DNA from: Burkholderia sp. OK233
GTDB lineage: Bacteria > Pseudomonadota > Gammaproteobacteria > Burkholderiales > Burkholderiaceae
DNA length: 64,000 bases
Assembly: GCF_900230185.1 (NCBI RefSeq)
Contig: NZ_OCSR01000002.1
Coordinates: forward strand, 1,302,001-1,366,000
Reading direction: 5' to 3'
In this document: positions 33,964 through 43,255 of the stretch, one piece after another
How positions within the stretch are numbered: position 1 is the first letter of the stretch
Layout of the letters: the number at the start of each line of letters is the position of its first letter
Notes under the pieces: generated by a model
The model's input: only the letters and a program-made list of their open reading frames with translations
What the model was told of the DNA's origin: nothing
Database searches by the model: none
Program-made: the position numbers and the translations under genes

Positions 33964-35036
33964 TGGGCAACGACGGCGCGCGTCACATGCGCCAGCAGGT
34001 TGTCGACATCCTCAATCGTGGTAGAGAAGGAGGTCACGAACCGGACAACGTTTTGTTCCCAACGATCGTGATAGAACCCGAACCCTGCCTGAAGCAGCGA
34101 TTGGATGACCATGGAAGGCAATCGACAAAAGAGAATGTTAGCCTCAGTCGCACCAAGCACTTCAACGCCGCTCAACCCCGCGAGTCCTCGGCTCAGGTGC
34201 TGCGCGGCTTCGTTGGCCCGGCGAGCGTTGCGCAACCAGAGATCGTCGGTCAAGTACGCGCCGATCTGCGCCGAAAGAAAGCGCATCTTCGAGAACAGAT
34301 GGCCCGCACGCTCGCGACGGTAGCCCATTTCGGGTGCAAGGGATGCATCGAACAGCACGATCGCTTCCGCTGCGAACACACCGTTCTTGGTCGCACCGAA
34401 CGACAAGGCATCGACCCCGGCCTTCCATGTCATCTCTGCAGGCGAACAGCCGAGAGACACCAGCGCATTGGCGAATCGTGAGCCATCCATATGAAGCTTG
34501 ATGGAGGATGCCTTGCAGACGTCCCCCAGTGCTTCGATCTCGGCCAGTGTGTACACGCCGCCCTCTTCCGTCGCCTGCGTGATGCTCGCGCACGAGGGCT
34601 GCGTCGAATGTACGTCGCCCACCTTCACGCGAGCCGCGCTATGAAGACTTACGGGGTCTATCTTCGCCGATTGCCCGTCCACTGTGACCAGCTTCGCGCC
34701 ATTCGTGTACCACGCGGGCGCGCCGCATTCGTCGTTGTTGATATGGCTCGACGGATGGCAATAGATGTTGCCCCAGGGCGGCGTCATTGCGCTCAGGCAC
34801 AAGGAGTTGGCGGCGGTGCCGGTCGGCACGAGAAACACGTCGACTTCGCGCTCGAAGATTTCACTCAGTTTGCGTTCGACGCGGGCAGTGAACTCATCTC
34901 CTCCGTATGGGCTCGCTTGGCCGGCGCTGCTCGCCGCGATGGCTTCAATTACCTCTGGCGACGCGCCCGCGATGTTATCGCTCGTGAAACCCAGAGCCGG
35001 CGCCCTGGCGCCGTGTGATCGATTACTGCTGTCCAT
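33948..35036 (-). CDS. Low-specificity threonine aldolase (PLP-dependent)
   Basis: An enzyme of 362 residues that splits threonine, allo-threonine or related beta-hydroxy amino acids into glycine and an aldehyde. Visible family pieces are FTSDNIAGASPEVIEAIA at the start, FLVPTGTAANSLCL, KLHMDGSRFANAL, and LSFGATKNG, whose Lys binds pyridoxal phosphate. I start at ATG 35036 (MDSSNRSHG), preceded by AGGAT; the frame continues upstream to 35417 without conservation. The last 15 bases overlap the hydrolase remnant on the other strand. The AraC-type gene upstream on the same strand may regulate it. Confidence 0.9.
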   Translation of the reverse strand: MDSSNRSHGARAPALGFTSDNIAGASPEVIEAIAASSAGQASPYGGDEFTARVERKLSEIFEREVDVFLVPTGTAANSLCLSAMTPPWGNIYCHPSSHINNDECGAPAWYTNGAKLVTVDGQSAKIDPVSLHSAARVKVGDVHSTQPSCASITQATEEGGVYTLAEIEALGDVCKASSIKLHMDGSRFANALVSLGCSPAEMTWKAGVDALSFGATKNGVFAAEAIVLFDASLAPEMGYRRERAGHLFSKMRFLSAQIGAYLTDDLWLRNARRANEAAQHLSRGLAGLSGVEVLGATEANILFCRLPSMVIQSLLQAGFGFYHDRWEQNVVRFVTSFSTTIEDVDNLLAHVTRAVVAHQSGN

Positions 35037-35188
35037 TGTCCTATCCTCAACTCGACGGGAGGAGAACTTCCCCCCGGATTGGCGCATCCTATGCCGAGTG
35101 AGGCCGCCGGACTTGTAAAAAATTGAACAGTCGCCCGGACATGGGCGAGATTGCGCTGACCCTCGTGCTCTGCCGACGACTGCACGGC

Positions 35189-36004
35189 TTACGCCCTGTA
35201 GTTCGACGGCGCGACGCCGTATGCGTGCCGGAAAGCGCGGTTGAAGTGGCTTTGATCGTAGAACCCGACTTCCTGAGCGACTGTTGCGATCGCCTGCGAG
35301 CTTCGCGACAAAAGCGCACAAGCCCGCTCGAGACGAAGACGGAGCAGCCACGCGTGGGGTGTCATCCCGACGGTATGCTTGAATTGCTTGAGGAACTGGA
35401 ACCTGCCGAGTGAGCACAGCCCGGCCAATTCGTCGAGCGTGATCTTGTCGCTGAGATGACTAAAGCAGTAGTCTCTGACGCGTTCCCACTGAATGCGCGA
35501 GAGCGAGCCCTGGACCGTTTCAGGCACGATCGCGCGCGATTGACTCAACAGGCATTCCAGCAACGTGAGCCATTCCGTCTGCATCTCGAGACTGCTCGCG
35601 GCGTTGCAGCGTCGCATCGCATCGTGCAGTCGAAGAAGATGGCCCGCGAGCAACGGGTCCTCAAGCAAGGCTCCGGCGAATTCCGGCTCGCGATGAAGGC
35701 CGCTGATCTCCTCCGCCACGCTTGCGACGAGTTCCCGCGAAAGGCGGAATGTCTTGAGCGTGGATTGGCTGCCATCCACCACGATTCCATCGTGAATCTC
35801 GCCCGGCGGCATCAGAACGACAGTCCCGGGTGCGTGCAGTACGGTCTTTCCGTTAACTCTCTGGCGCTGAACCCCGTCCGTCACCAGCCCGACGTGGAAA
35901 TCGAGGTGGAAATGGCGATCAAAACTGAAATCCGCAAAGTGTGCGGTACTCAGCACCAGGCCGGGTATCTCGGACACTTGCTGGAACTGGACATTCTCAG
36001 TCAT
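35189..36004 (-). CDS. AraC-family transcriptional regulator
   Basis: A regulator of 271 residues with an N-terminal cupin-type sensor (HFHLDFHVGLVTDG, VVLMPPGEIHDG) and two C-terminal helix-turn-helix units (ITLDELAGLCSLGRFQFLKQ and IATVAQEVGFYDQSHFNRAF, ending GVAPSNYR). I start at ATG 36004 (MTENVQF), since the 54 codons before it look non-coding. It lies 152 bases upstream of the threonine aldolase gene on the same strand, so it may act on that gene or on a transporter elsewhere; the ligand is unknown. Confidence 0.88.
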   Translation of the reverse strand: MTENVQFQQVSEIPGLVLSTAHFADFSFDRHFHLDFHVGLVTDGVQRQRVNGKTVLHAPGTVVLMPPGEIHDGIVVDGSQSTLKTFRLSRELVASVAEEISGLHREPEFAGALLEDPLLAGHLLRLHDAMRRCNAASSLEMQTEWLTLLECLLSQSRAIVPETVQGSLSRIQWERVRDYCFSHLSDKITLDELAGLCSLGRFQFLKQFKHTVGMTPHAWLLRLRLERACALLSRSSQAIATVAQEVGFYDQSHFNRAFRHAYGVAPSNYRA

Positions 36005-36226
36005 TGAACAGGGAGCGATGGCACGGGTTGGCGGACGTCGGCAAAGTATAACGCTGCCAATCTCGGCTTGAGTCCGTGCACTCCGCGTGTGGCCCGAAGG
36101 CCCGTAGCACGGCAGGGTGTCTCGATGAGTGCACGCGATGCCAGGTTCAATGGGTTCCCACGTCACCGTTTCAGCACTGTTCAGACGAAATAGCGCAAAG
36201 TCGTAGTGACGGGTCGCAGACGCAAA

Positions 36227-37132
36227 TCAGCCCTGGTCAGCACGGTGAATCGAATACAAATCAACTAACCAGTCGATAAAAATGTCGACCCGCCGTGGTT
36301 TGGTTCGATTCGGCATATACACAACGGACACAGGACGAGGATTCAACGGATAGTCCCTCAGAACTTTTCTCAATCGGCCAGCTCGCACATGAGCGTCGAG
36401 AATGAAAGTGCTCCCCTGTATCAACCCGAGGCCCGCAAGCCCACACGCCACGTAGGTATCTGCGTCGTTAACCAGGATCGCGCTCTTCAGCGGAACGGAA
36501 CGGAGCTCGCTCCCCTCGAGAAACTCCCAACTTCTGATACGGCCTGACTTCATGGCGTAATTCACACCGATATGATCGCCGAGGTCATCCAGGGTGAAGG
36601 GCTCACCATAGGCCCGAATATATTCGGGCGACGCGTAAGTCAGCGTTTTGTAATGACCCACTGTTTTAGCGACCAGTCCAGGTTCGCTCACCGTTCCCAC
36701 GCGCACGGCACAGTCGAGCCCCTCTTCGATCAGATCGGAGTGTTGATCGGCAATGCGGATGTCCAGTCGAATATCCGGATTGCTGGCGAAAAATTTCGGC
36801 AGCTCCGGGATAACAGTCGACTTCGCGACTAGCGAGGGCATGCTGACACGGACTATTCCGCTTTTGTTTCCCTTGGAAGCCTGAGCGTCGGCGTCCATTT
36901 CATCCAAATCCCGAAGCAGCGCGACGCAACGTTCGTAGTAGCGAAGGCCCGCATCGGTCGGCTTGCTTCGGCGGGTTGTGCGGATAAGAAGTTTCACGCC
37001 CAGATCCGACTCAAGGGCCTGAACCATACGGGTCACATAGACTGCCGATGTATGCAGAACTTCGGCGGCCCTCGTGAAGTTAGTCGCTTCGACCACCTTC
37101 ACATACACCTTCATTGCGGAAATCTTGTCCAT
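36227..37132 (-). CDS. LysR-family transcriptional regulator
   Basis: A regulator of 301 residues. The helix-turn-helix is TNFTRAAEVLHTSAVYVTRM (about residues 16-35), followed by DLGVKLLIRTTRRSKPTDAG and a ligand-binding domain typical of the CrgA-like class. It lies 110 bases behind the SucA-like gene on the same strand, so it may be cotranscribed with it or independent. The codon usage is less GC-extreme than that of its neighbours. Confidence 0.9.
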   Translation of the reverse strand: MDKISAMKVYVKVVEATNFTRAAEVLHTSAVYVTRMVQALESDLGVKLLIRTTRRSKPTDAGLRYYERCVALLRDLDEMDADAQASKGNKSGIVRVSMPSLVAKSTVIPELPKFFASNPDIRLDIRIADQHSDLIEEGLDCAVRVGTVSEPGLVAKTVGHYKTLTYASPEYIRAYGEPFTLDDLGDHIGVNYAMKSGRIRSWEFLEGSELRSVPLKSAILVNDADTYVACGLAGLGLIQGSTFILDAHVRAGRLRKVLRDYPLNPRPVSVVYMPNRTKPRRVDIFIDWLVDLYSIHRADQG

Positions 37133-37242
37133 CGCTTGTCGTTATGTCGCTCTCAAACCGAATACAGTACCGGCGTCCGACATCGATTCGCTGGCAAGCG
37201 ATGGTTTCCGGGAGGCGCCTAAAACAGCGTTTGGGTTTCGGG

Positions 37243-40089
37243 TCATGGCTGGCTCGCATACTCCGCGAATGCACTCGAAATAAGCGCCACCTGTCTTGCC
37301 GCGTGTGCCGAGTGGTAACCCGGCGCAGTCGATGCGGATGCGAGCGGCCCCGCATACTGCAGTGGCGCGGTCGAAGGCAGGATCTCGCGCAACTGTGGTT
37401 CGATGAAACTCCATGCACCCTGGTTGCGCGATTCCTCCTGACACCAGACCACCGTCTTCAGATTCGGATAGCGCGCAAACTCCGCCGCCAGCTGCCGGGA
37501 CGGAAACGGATACAGCTGTTCGGCGCGGATGAGCGGTATATACGGAACGCCAGACGTGCGGCGGTGTTCGAGCAGTTCGAAGTAGACCTTGCCCGAAGAT
37601 ACGATGACGCGCTCCACGCTCGACGCCCGCGACGGCTCGACCTGTGTGTCGCCCAGGACCTCACGGAACGCGCCCCTGCCCAGCTCGTCGAGCGTGCTTA
37701 CTGCTTCCGGATGACGCAACAGCGACTTCGGCGTCATCACGACGAGCGGCCGGCGATCGAACACAACCGCTTGCATCCTCAGCAAATGAAACAGTTGCGC
37801 AGGCGTCGTCGGTTGGACGACCCGCATGTTGTCCTGCGCGCAGAGTTGCAGGTATCGCTCGAGCCTCGCCGACGCGTGTTCTGGACCTTGGCCGTCCTGC
37901 CCGTGTGGCAGGAGCAGGGTCAAACCGCTGAGTTGCCCCCACTTTGCGGCACCCGCTGCGATGAACTGGTCGATCACAACCTGGGCACCATTCGCGAAGT
38001 CCCCAAACTGGGCCTCCCACATGACGAGCGCGTTGCGGTTCACCGTCGAGTAGCCATATTCGAAGGCCAGCACGGCCGCCTCCGACAGAATGGAGTTCGT
38101 CGCGGTAAACCGGCCTCGCGCTTCGTCGACGTGATCGAGCGGGATGTACACGCCTTCCGATCGGCTCGTCCGTTTTTGATTGTGCAGGACGGCGTGACGG
38201 TGATTGAACGTCCCCCTCGCGCTGTCCTGCCCGCTCAACCGTACATCGACCCCAGCGGCCAGCAGCGAGGCGAATGCCAGGTGCTCACCCATTCCCCAAT
38301 CGATCGGCTTTCTTCCGGCCGCCATCTCGCGGCGCGCGGCCATCATCTTGCCGACCAGCGGATGAAGTTCAACACCGTCCGGCACGCTCGATATCTGCTG
38401 CGCTAGTGCACGCACCTGCGCCGGCAACGGAGGGCCATAGTGGACGGGGCCGGAATAGTCCTCGAGAAACTTCGGCCATGCCGGTATTTCGTCTGGCTGG
38501 ACGGAGGCCAAAGGTGCCTCACTTTTGCGCGCAAGTTCGAGACCGTCGCGATATGCATTGACGTAGTCGCCGACCTGTACGGACGTCACCACGCCTTCCT
38601 GAATCAACTGTCCAGCGTAAACGCTCCTCGCGCCCGGATGGCTGGCGATCGAGCCATACATGAGGGGCTGCGTGATGCTGGGCGTGTCCTGCTCCTGATG
38701 TCCGTGCTTGCGGAAGCAGACGAGATCGATGACTACGCTGCGCCTGAACGCGCTGCGATAGTCGAGCGCGAGCCGCACCGCCATGGCTACCGCTTCGGGG
38801 TCGTCGGCGTTGACGTGCAGAACCGGTGCCTCGATCATCTTCGCAACGTCCGTGCAATAGAACGACGAGCGCGTATCGCGCGGATCCGAAGTCGTAAAGC
38901 CGATCTGGTTGTTGACGACGACGTGGACGGTTCCGCCTGTACCGTGTCCGCGGGTGTACGTCAGATTCAATGTCTCCATCACGACACCTTGCCCGGACAT
39001 CGCCGCGTCGCCGTGAATCTCGACGGGCAGCACGTCACTACCGTCCCCTGTACCTAACGCTTCCCCTTTGGCGCGTGCCATGCCCTGCACTACCGGGTTG
39101 ACGATTTCCAGATGTGAGGGATTGAATGCAAGCATGACTTCGACCGGTCCGTCACTCGTCTGCGTGACACTGCTATAGCCCTTGTGGTACTTGACGTCGC
39201 CTGCCGGAAGATGCTCCCCATCCTTGCCGTCGAACTCGTCAAAGAGCGCGCGCAAAGGCTTGCCGGCAATGTTGACCAGTACGTTCAAACGGCCGCGGTG
39301 CGCCATACCCATCACCACCGTGCTGACCTTCTTCGATGCGCCATAACGGACGAGTTCGTCCAGCAGCACGATCAACGATTCCGCGCCTTCGAGCGAGAAT
39401 CGCTTTTGCCCGACATAGCGGGTGTGAAGGTACTTCTCCAGTCCTTCGGCGGCCGTCAGCCGCTCGAGAATCCGATTTTTCTCCGCGACTGAAAACGAAG
39501 GCCTCGCTCGTGTTGACTCAAGCCGCATCTGCCACCAACGCCGCTCGCTGGCATCGGTCAGATGCATGAACTCGGCGCCCAGCGTGCCGCAATACGTCTG
39601 TTCGAGCGCCGCGACGATATCGCGCAACGTTGCGTCTTCGTCAAAAAGAAACGTGTCGGCCGTGCTGAATCGCGTCGACATGTCTGCCGCCGACAAACCG
39701 TAGAACGTTGGCGTGAGTTCGACCGAAGCCTGCGGCGCAGTCCACAGCAGCGGGTCCAGTTTCGCCTTGCGCGTGCCGACCATGCGGAACGCAGCAATCA
39801 GTGACTGTACCGCCACCTGTTTTCTGGCGATCGCAAGACCGTCATCGCGTGTCAACCCGGTGGCGCGCGACCGCTTGCCGAGATCGATGAAGCTGGAAAC
39901 AACAGGCGCATGCCGCTCGTCATCGCGGTCGCTCCCGTCGATGGCGGGGGTTTCACGCAATGCGTCGAAATAGGCGCGCCACTCATCCGCAACCGATGCC
40001 GGGTCAGCCAGGTAAAGTTCGTACTGCTCCTCGACATAGGGGGCGTTTCCCCCGAACAGGAAAGAGCTTTGATGTTTTTGCATTAGCAT
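37243..40089 (-). CDS. 2-oxoglutarate dehydrogenase E1-like protein, stand-alone copy
   Basis: A thiamine-diphosphate enzyme of 948 residues, near the usual length of SucA. Typical parts are SSFLFGGNAPYVEEQYELYL at the N-terminus, GMAHRGRLNVLVNI, the ThDP-metal region HGDAAMSGQGVVMETLNL with NNQIGFTTSDPRDTRSS, and VWCQEESRNQGAWSF near the end. It should decarboxylate 2-oxoglutarate or a close 2-oxoacid. The expected E2 (sucB) and E3 (lpd) genes are absent; a LysR gene follows instead. This is probably a second copy beside a normal suc operon elsewhere. Start is ATG 40089 or 40083; the open frame upstream to 40338 is unlikely to be coding. Confidence 0.87.
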   Translation of the reverse strand: MLMQKHQSSFLFGGNAPYVEEQYELYLADPASVADEWRAYFDALRETPAIDGSDRDDERHAPVVSSFIDLGKRSRATGLTRDDGLAIARKQVAVQSLIAAFRMVGTRKAKLDPLLWTAPQASVELTPTFYGLSAADMSTRFSTADTFLFDEDATLRDIVAALEQTYCGTLGAEFMHLTDASERRWWQMRLESTRARPSFSVAEKNRILERLTAAEGLEKYLHTRYVGQKRFSLEGAESLIVLLDELVRYGASKKVSTVVMGMAHRGRLNVLVNIAGKPLRALFDEFDGKDGEHLPAGDVKYHKGYSSVTQTSDGPVEVMLAFNPSHLEIVNPVVQGMARAKGEALGTGDGSDVLPVEIHGDAAMSGQGVVMETLNLTYTRGHGTGGTVHVVVNNQIGFTTSDPRDTRSSFYCTDVAKMIEAPVLHVNADDPEAVAMAVRLALDYRSAFRRSVVIDLVCFRKHGHQEQDTPSITQPLMYGSIASHPGARSVYAGQLIQEGVVTSVQVGDYVNAYRDGLELARKSEAPLASVQPDEIPAWPKFLEDYSGPVHYGPPLPAQVRALAQQISSVPDGVELHPLVGKMMAARREMAAGRKPIDWGMGEHLAFASLLAAGVDVRLSGQDSARGTFNHRHAVLHNQKRTSRSEGVYIPLDHVDEARGRFTATNSILSEAAVLAFEYGYSTVNRNALVMWEAQFGDFANGAQVVIDQFIAAGAAKWGQLSGLTLLLPHGQDGQGPEHASARLERYLQLCAQDNMRVVQPTTPAQLFHLLRMQAVVFDRRPLVVMTPKSLLRHPEAVSTLDELGRGAFREVLGDTQVEPSRASSVERVIVSSGKVYFELLEHRRTSGVPYIPLIRAEQLYPFPSRQLAAEFARYPNLKTVVWCQEESRNQGAWSFIEPQLREILPSTAPLQYAGPLASASTAPGYHSAHAARQVALISSAFAEYASQP

Positions 40090-40510
40090 GATGAATCTGT
40101 CCTTGATTGGCGCCAGGTCCGAACGTCGACATGGCCGCATTGATGAGATCAAGAATAGATAGTCGGCACGGCAACTGGAATACGCAGATGGCGCGGTGCC
40201 AGGCCAATCGGGATGAGATTTGGGCCACGTAGCAGCGATCGGCATGCGAGTCGGCCATGAACAGTGCGTGGAGCGTGACGCGACCCTCGCATCACGCGTG
40301 CACAGGCCGTTTCCAGCATTCCCGGGTTGCATACCCATCCTCCATGTAACAAGTGACTTTCAGCACGGACGCTTTATCCCGCCACGCTTCGCTTATAGAC
40401 TCCGGTCCATCGAAGACAAATTTGTATCGCGAATCGGCAGGCAAGCCACCCACCGGGCGGCGCGGAGTCGTCCCAACGGTGGCGTGCTTACAATCAATGA
40501 GGGTCACGGC
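40090..40510. other. Divergent gap between sucA-like and glxA-like genes
   Basis: About 420 bases with no gene I can support. It should contain promoters for both divergent genes. Frames are open on both strands but none looks like a protein. No clear palindrome was noticed. Confidence 0.4.
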
Positions 40511-41533
40511 ATGAAAGTCGGCATTGTTATATTCGACGGTGTGCAGGCGCTGGATGTCGCTGGCCCGCTTGACGTGTTCGCAGAAGCAAACACATTTTTG
40601 CCTGAGCATCATCGATATCAGGTCTCTCTCGTCGGATATGAGGCGGGCACCGTGGCCTGCTCGAACGGGATGGGACTCTCAGTTCCTTATGGCTATGCAG
40701 ACTTCGACGCGCCATTCGACCTGCTGTTGATAGCAGGAGGACCGCAGTTGCCTGATGCCCAGCCACGAAGCGAGTTTCTGACATGGTTGCAAGACCAGGC
40801 GCGCGGCGCGGCACGATTTGGCTCCGTTTGCAACGGAGCATTCATACTTGCGCACGCCGGACTGCTCGACGGTAAGGAAGTGACGACCCACTGGGCCGAT
40901 GCGGACCGTCTCACTGATGAGTTTCCGCAGGCTTGTGTGCAGCCCGACAGGATTTTCATCCGTGACGGACGCCTCTTTACGTCTGCCGGCGTAACAGCAG
41001 GTATTGACTTGTGTCTATCGCTCGTGGCGGAGGACTGGGGGCACGAGCTTGCGGTGCGGGTTGCGAAACGTCTGGTCGTCTACATCCAGCGAGAAGGCGG
41101 GCAGTCTCAATACAGCCCTTACGTTGGCGTACGGAAGGGCCAGGATCCGATCGTCAGCAAGGTGCTCGGATACGTGACCGAGCACATCACCGATACGCTA
41201 TCGATCGAACAGCTTGCGAGCGCGGTTTCAGTCAGCCGACGTACCTTCTCGCGGCTGTTTTCGAAATATGCAAAGGTGACGCCGTCCGCGTTTGTCGAAC
41301 AGGTTCGCGTTGACACGGCGAGGAAGCTGCTCGAAGAAACCGATGCGCCTCTCAAGACCGTGGCGTTCAACTGTGGTTTTCACAGCGCCACGCATATGCG
41401 AGCAATTTTCTTCCGGCGGCTTAATGTAACGCCCAGACAGTATCGCCAACGATTCCGTGGTACGGCAGGCACTCAGGAGTGGGCGTCCAGCGATATCAAC
41501 GAGGAACTCGAAACAGCCGAGATGGAAGCGTGA
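40511..41533 (+). CDS. GlxA-type regulator: DJ-1/PfpI domain with AraC DNA-binding domain
   Basis: A protein of 340 residues. The first 190 residues form a class-I amidotransferase-like (DJ-1/PfpI) domain (VGIVIFDGVQALDVAGPLDV, then GSVCNGAFILAHAGLLDG with the elbow Cys in VCNGA), and the C-terminus is a double AraC helix-turn-helix (LSIEQLASAVSVSRRTFSRL and PLKTVAFNCGFHSATHMRAI). Members include regulators of arginine, carnitine and choline-type catabolism. The start ATG 40511 follows GAGGGTC. It is divergent from the sucA-like gene. Confidence 0.9.
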   Translation: MKVGIVIFDGVQALDVAGPLDVFAEANTFLPEHHRYQVSLVGYEAGTVACSNGMGLSVPYGYADFDAPFDLLLIAGGPQLPDAQPRSEFLTWLQDQARGAARFGSVCNGAFILAHAGLLDGKEVTTHWADADRLTDEFPQACVQPDRIFIRDGRLFTSAGVTAGIDLCLSLVAEDWGHELAVRVAKRLVVYIQREGGQSQYSPYVGVRKGQDPIVSKVLGYVTEHITDTLSIEQLASAVSVSRRTFSRLFSKYAKVTPSAFVEQVRVDTARKLLEETDAPLKTVAFNCGFHSATHMRAIFFRRLNVTPRQYRQRFRGTAGTQEWASSDINEELETAEMEA

Positions 41534-41747
41534 GACAGCTTTCCGGTCTACCCGAGGCTGGCCGGGTCTGCAGAAGCACCTCTCGCGTGGAGAAGCGCAG
41601 GTATGTACCGTCGCGGGCCAGAATCGGGGCACGTTTGACCTGGAATCGACCCTCTTGTGGCTTGCCCACTATGACGCGGTGGCTCAAACTGTTGCGCTTG
41701 CGGGGGTCCCTCCCAGGAGCCCCTCCCAATTGAGGCGTACACCATCC

Positions 41748-42305
41748 GTGACTCACTCCGATCCACTTCAATGTCTTCCCGACCTCCTTGAACCGGGATT
41801 ATCGGTGGTGTTTTGCGGAATCAATCCAGGCGCCCTTGCGGCATCCACCGGCCGCCACTTTGCCGGCAGAGGCAATCGGTTCTGGCGGGTCGTTCATCTG
41901 GCGGGTTTTACTCCTGAACAGATTTCTCCTGAGGACGATCACACGCTCCTGCAGTACGGTTGTGGCCTGACAACCGTCGTGTCGCGTGCAACCGCACGAG
42001 CTGACGAACTATCACAATGGGAGTTCAAAGCGGCTGCGACGGAATTCGAGCAGAAAATTGAACGATACGCGCCGCAATGCGTTGCCTTCCTCGGAAAGAT
42101 GGCGCTCTCCGCAATGTCGGGCACACGCGAAATCCATTGGGGCATACAACCGGCAACGGTCGGCGGCGCCCGCGCATGGGTGTTGCCAAATCCCAGTGGC
42201 CTGAACCGGACCTTCAGCCTCGACGCGCTAGTGACTGCTTACCGGGAACTTCGTCTTGCAGCCGCGCCGGCTGGTTCGGCCCTTCGCGATTCCCCACGTC
42301 AGTGA
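41748..42305 (+). CDS. mug: G:T/U mismatch-specific DNA glycosylase (Mug family)
   Basis: An enzyme of 185 residues that removes uracil or ethenocytosine from mismatched DNA. The catalytic motif GINPG is at residues 24-28, with Asn26 in the place of the E. coli active-site Asn, and the substrate loop NPSGLNR is near residues 151-157. The family length is about 170, so the chosen GTG start at 41748 (with GAGG upstream) is sensible; no ATG is available in this part of the frame. It stands alone, 214 bases after the GlxA-type regulator, and has no operon partner. Confidence 0.87.
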   Translation: MTHSDPLQCLPDLLEPGLSVVFCGINPGALAASTGRHFAGRGNRFWRVVHLAGFTPEQISPEDDHTLLQYGCGLTTVVSRATARADELSQWEFKAAATEFEQKIERYAPQCVAFLGKMALSAMSGTREIHWGIQPATVGGARAWVLPNPSGLNRTFSLDALVTAYRELRLAAAPAGSALRDSPRQ

Positions 42306-42324
42306 AATTTTCCTGATCGGCGCG

Positions 42325-42354
42325 TTGCCAGGGCATCCGTGAGGAGCCTGGCAA
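42325..42354 (+). terminator. Possible terminator hairpin after mug
   Basis: TTGCCAGG (42325-42332) and CCTGGCAA (42347-42354) form an exact eight-base stem with a 14-base loop, 20 bases after the mug stop. Only two A and no T-run follow, so it is a weak call. Confidence 0.35.
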
Positions 42355-42571
42355 AATTCCCGCATGAAATGGCCCAATACGCGGCCTACTGGGACTTTTA
42401 GAACCTCGTTCCATCTCCGACAATGATGCAAGGCATCGCGCGACAGTCACCAGGTAATAAATCGACTGATCGCCCGATGCAGGGTACTGACGCGCGCCGC
42501 CAGATCGCCACCACCACTGCGCTGCATGTACCACCACATCATTAGGCATCCTCAACCAGACGAGGGAATCC

Positions 42572-43255
42572 ATGTTCTCTGCAATGCTTGAAGTCAATCC
42601 AGAAGTCGAACAATTCGATGCCTATCTCGGCATGGCGAAGATGCTGCGCCCCGAGCTCGAAGCGATCGACGGCTTCGTCGACAACACCCGCTACGCCAGT
42701 CTGACGCGCCAGGGATGGCTGCTCTCGTTATCGAGCTGGCGCGATGAAAAGTCGCTGATACGCTGGCGAGTGACGGCGAACCATCACAAGGTGCAACAGG
42801 CGGCGCGTGATCGTGTGTTTGCCGATTATCGCCTGCGCATTGGCCAGACCGTCGCGGATACGCGCGTGCCTGCCGGGCAGACCTTGGTCGAGCAACGCCT
42901 CGACACTACCGAAACGGGAATGGGTAAGGCAGTCACGCTGCTCGACGCGAAGTACGCGCCGGACTGGGTCAAGCAAGCGGGTGCAGACGCGGTCGCGAAG
43001 TCACTCGGACTTGATACAGGGGAATCCAGCCTCATCGCGTGGGACGCGTTCGACGCGCTGATGACGCCCGGCGACGTCATCGCGGTGGCGACATGGGCCG
43101 ACCTGGAAGCCGCTGAAGCCTTTGAGCGCAATGCGCCACTGCCGGAGGGCGTACGCCTGCGGCACATCCGTATCGTCCGGGAGTACGGGATGTTCGATCG
43201 TCGCGAGGCGCCTCAATACTTTGCAGAGGCACAGCCCGAGGCCAGACCTTTATGA
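42572..43255 (+). CDS. Two-domain ABM-like (antibiotic biosynthesis monooxygenase fold) protein
   Basis: A cytoplasmic protein of 227 residues without signal or membrane segment. The first half (about residues 1-90) has the ABM pattern: MFSAMLEVNPEVEQFDAYLG, then IDGFVDNTRYASLTRQGWLL and a SWRDEKSLIRWR strand-helix. The second half (about 115-215) repeats a similar fold with VIAVATWADLEAAEAFERNA and HIRIVREYGMFDR. Such domains can oxidise quinol-like compounds or act as heme-degrading or sensor proteins. Its stop overlaps the start of the EmrB-like pump gene by four bases, so it is translationally coupled to the exporter and may modify or sense the exported compound. Confidence 0.75.
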   Translation: MFSAMLEVNPEVEQFDAYLGMAKMLRPELEAIDGFVDNTRYASLTRQGWLLSLSSWRDEKSLIRWRVTANHHKVQQAARDRVFADYRLRIGQTVADTRVPAGQTLVEQRLDTTETGMGKAVTLLDAKYAPDWVKQAGADAVAKSLGLDTGESSLIAWDAFDALMTPGDVIAVATWADLEAAEAFERNAPLPEGVRLRHIRIVREYGMFDRREAPQYFAEAQPEARPL

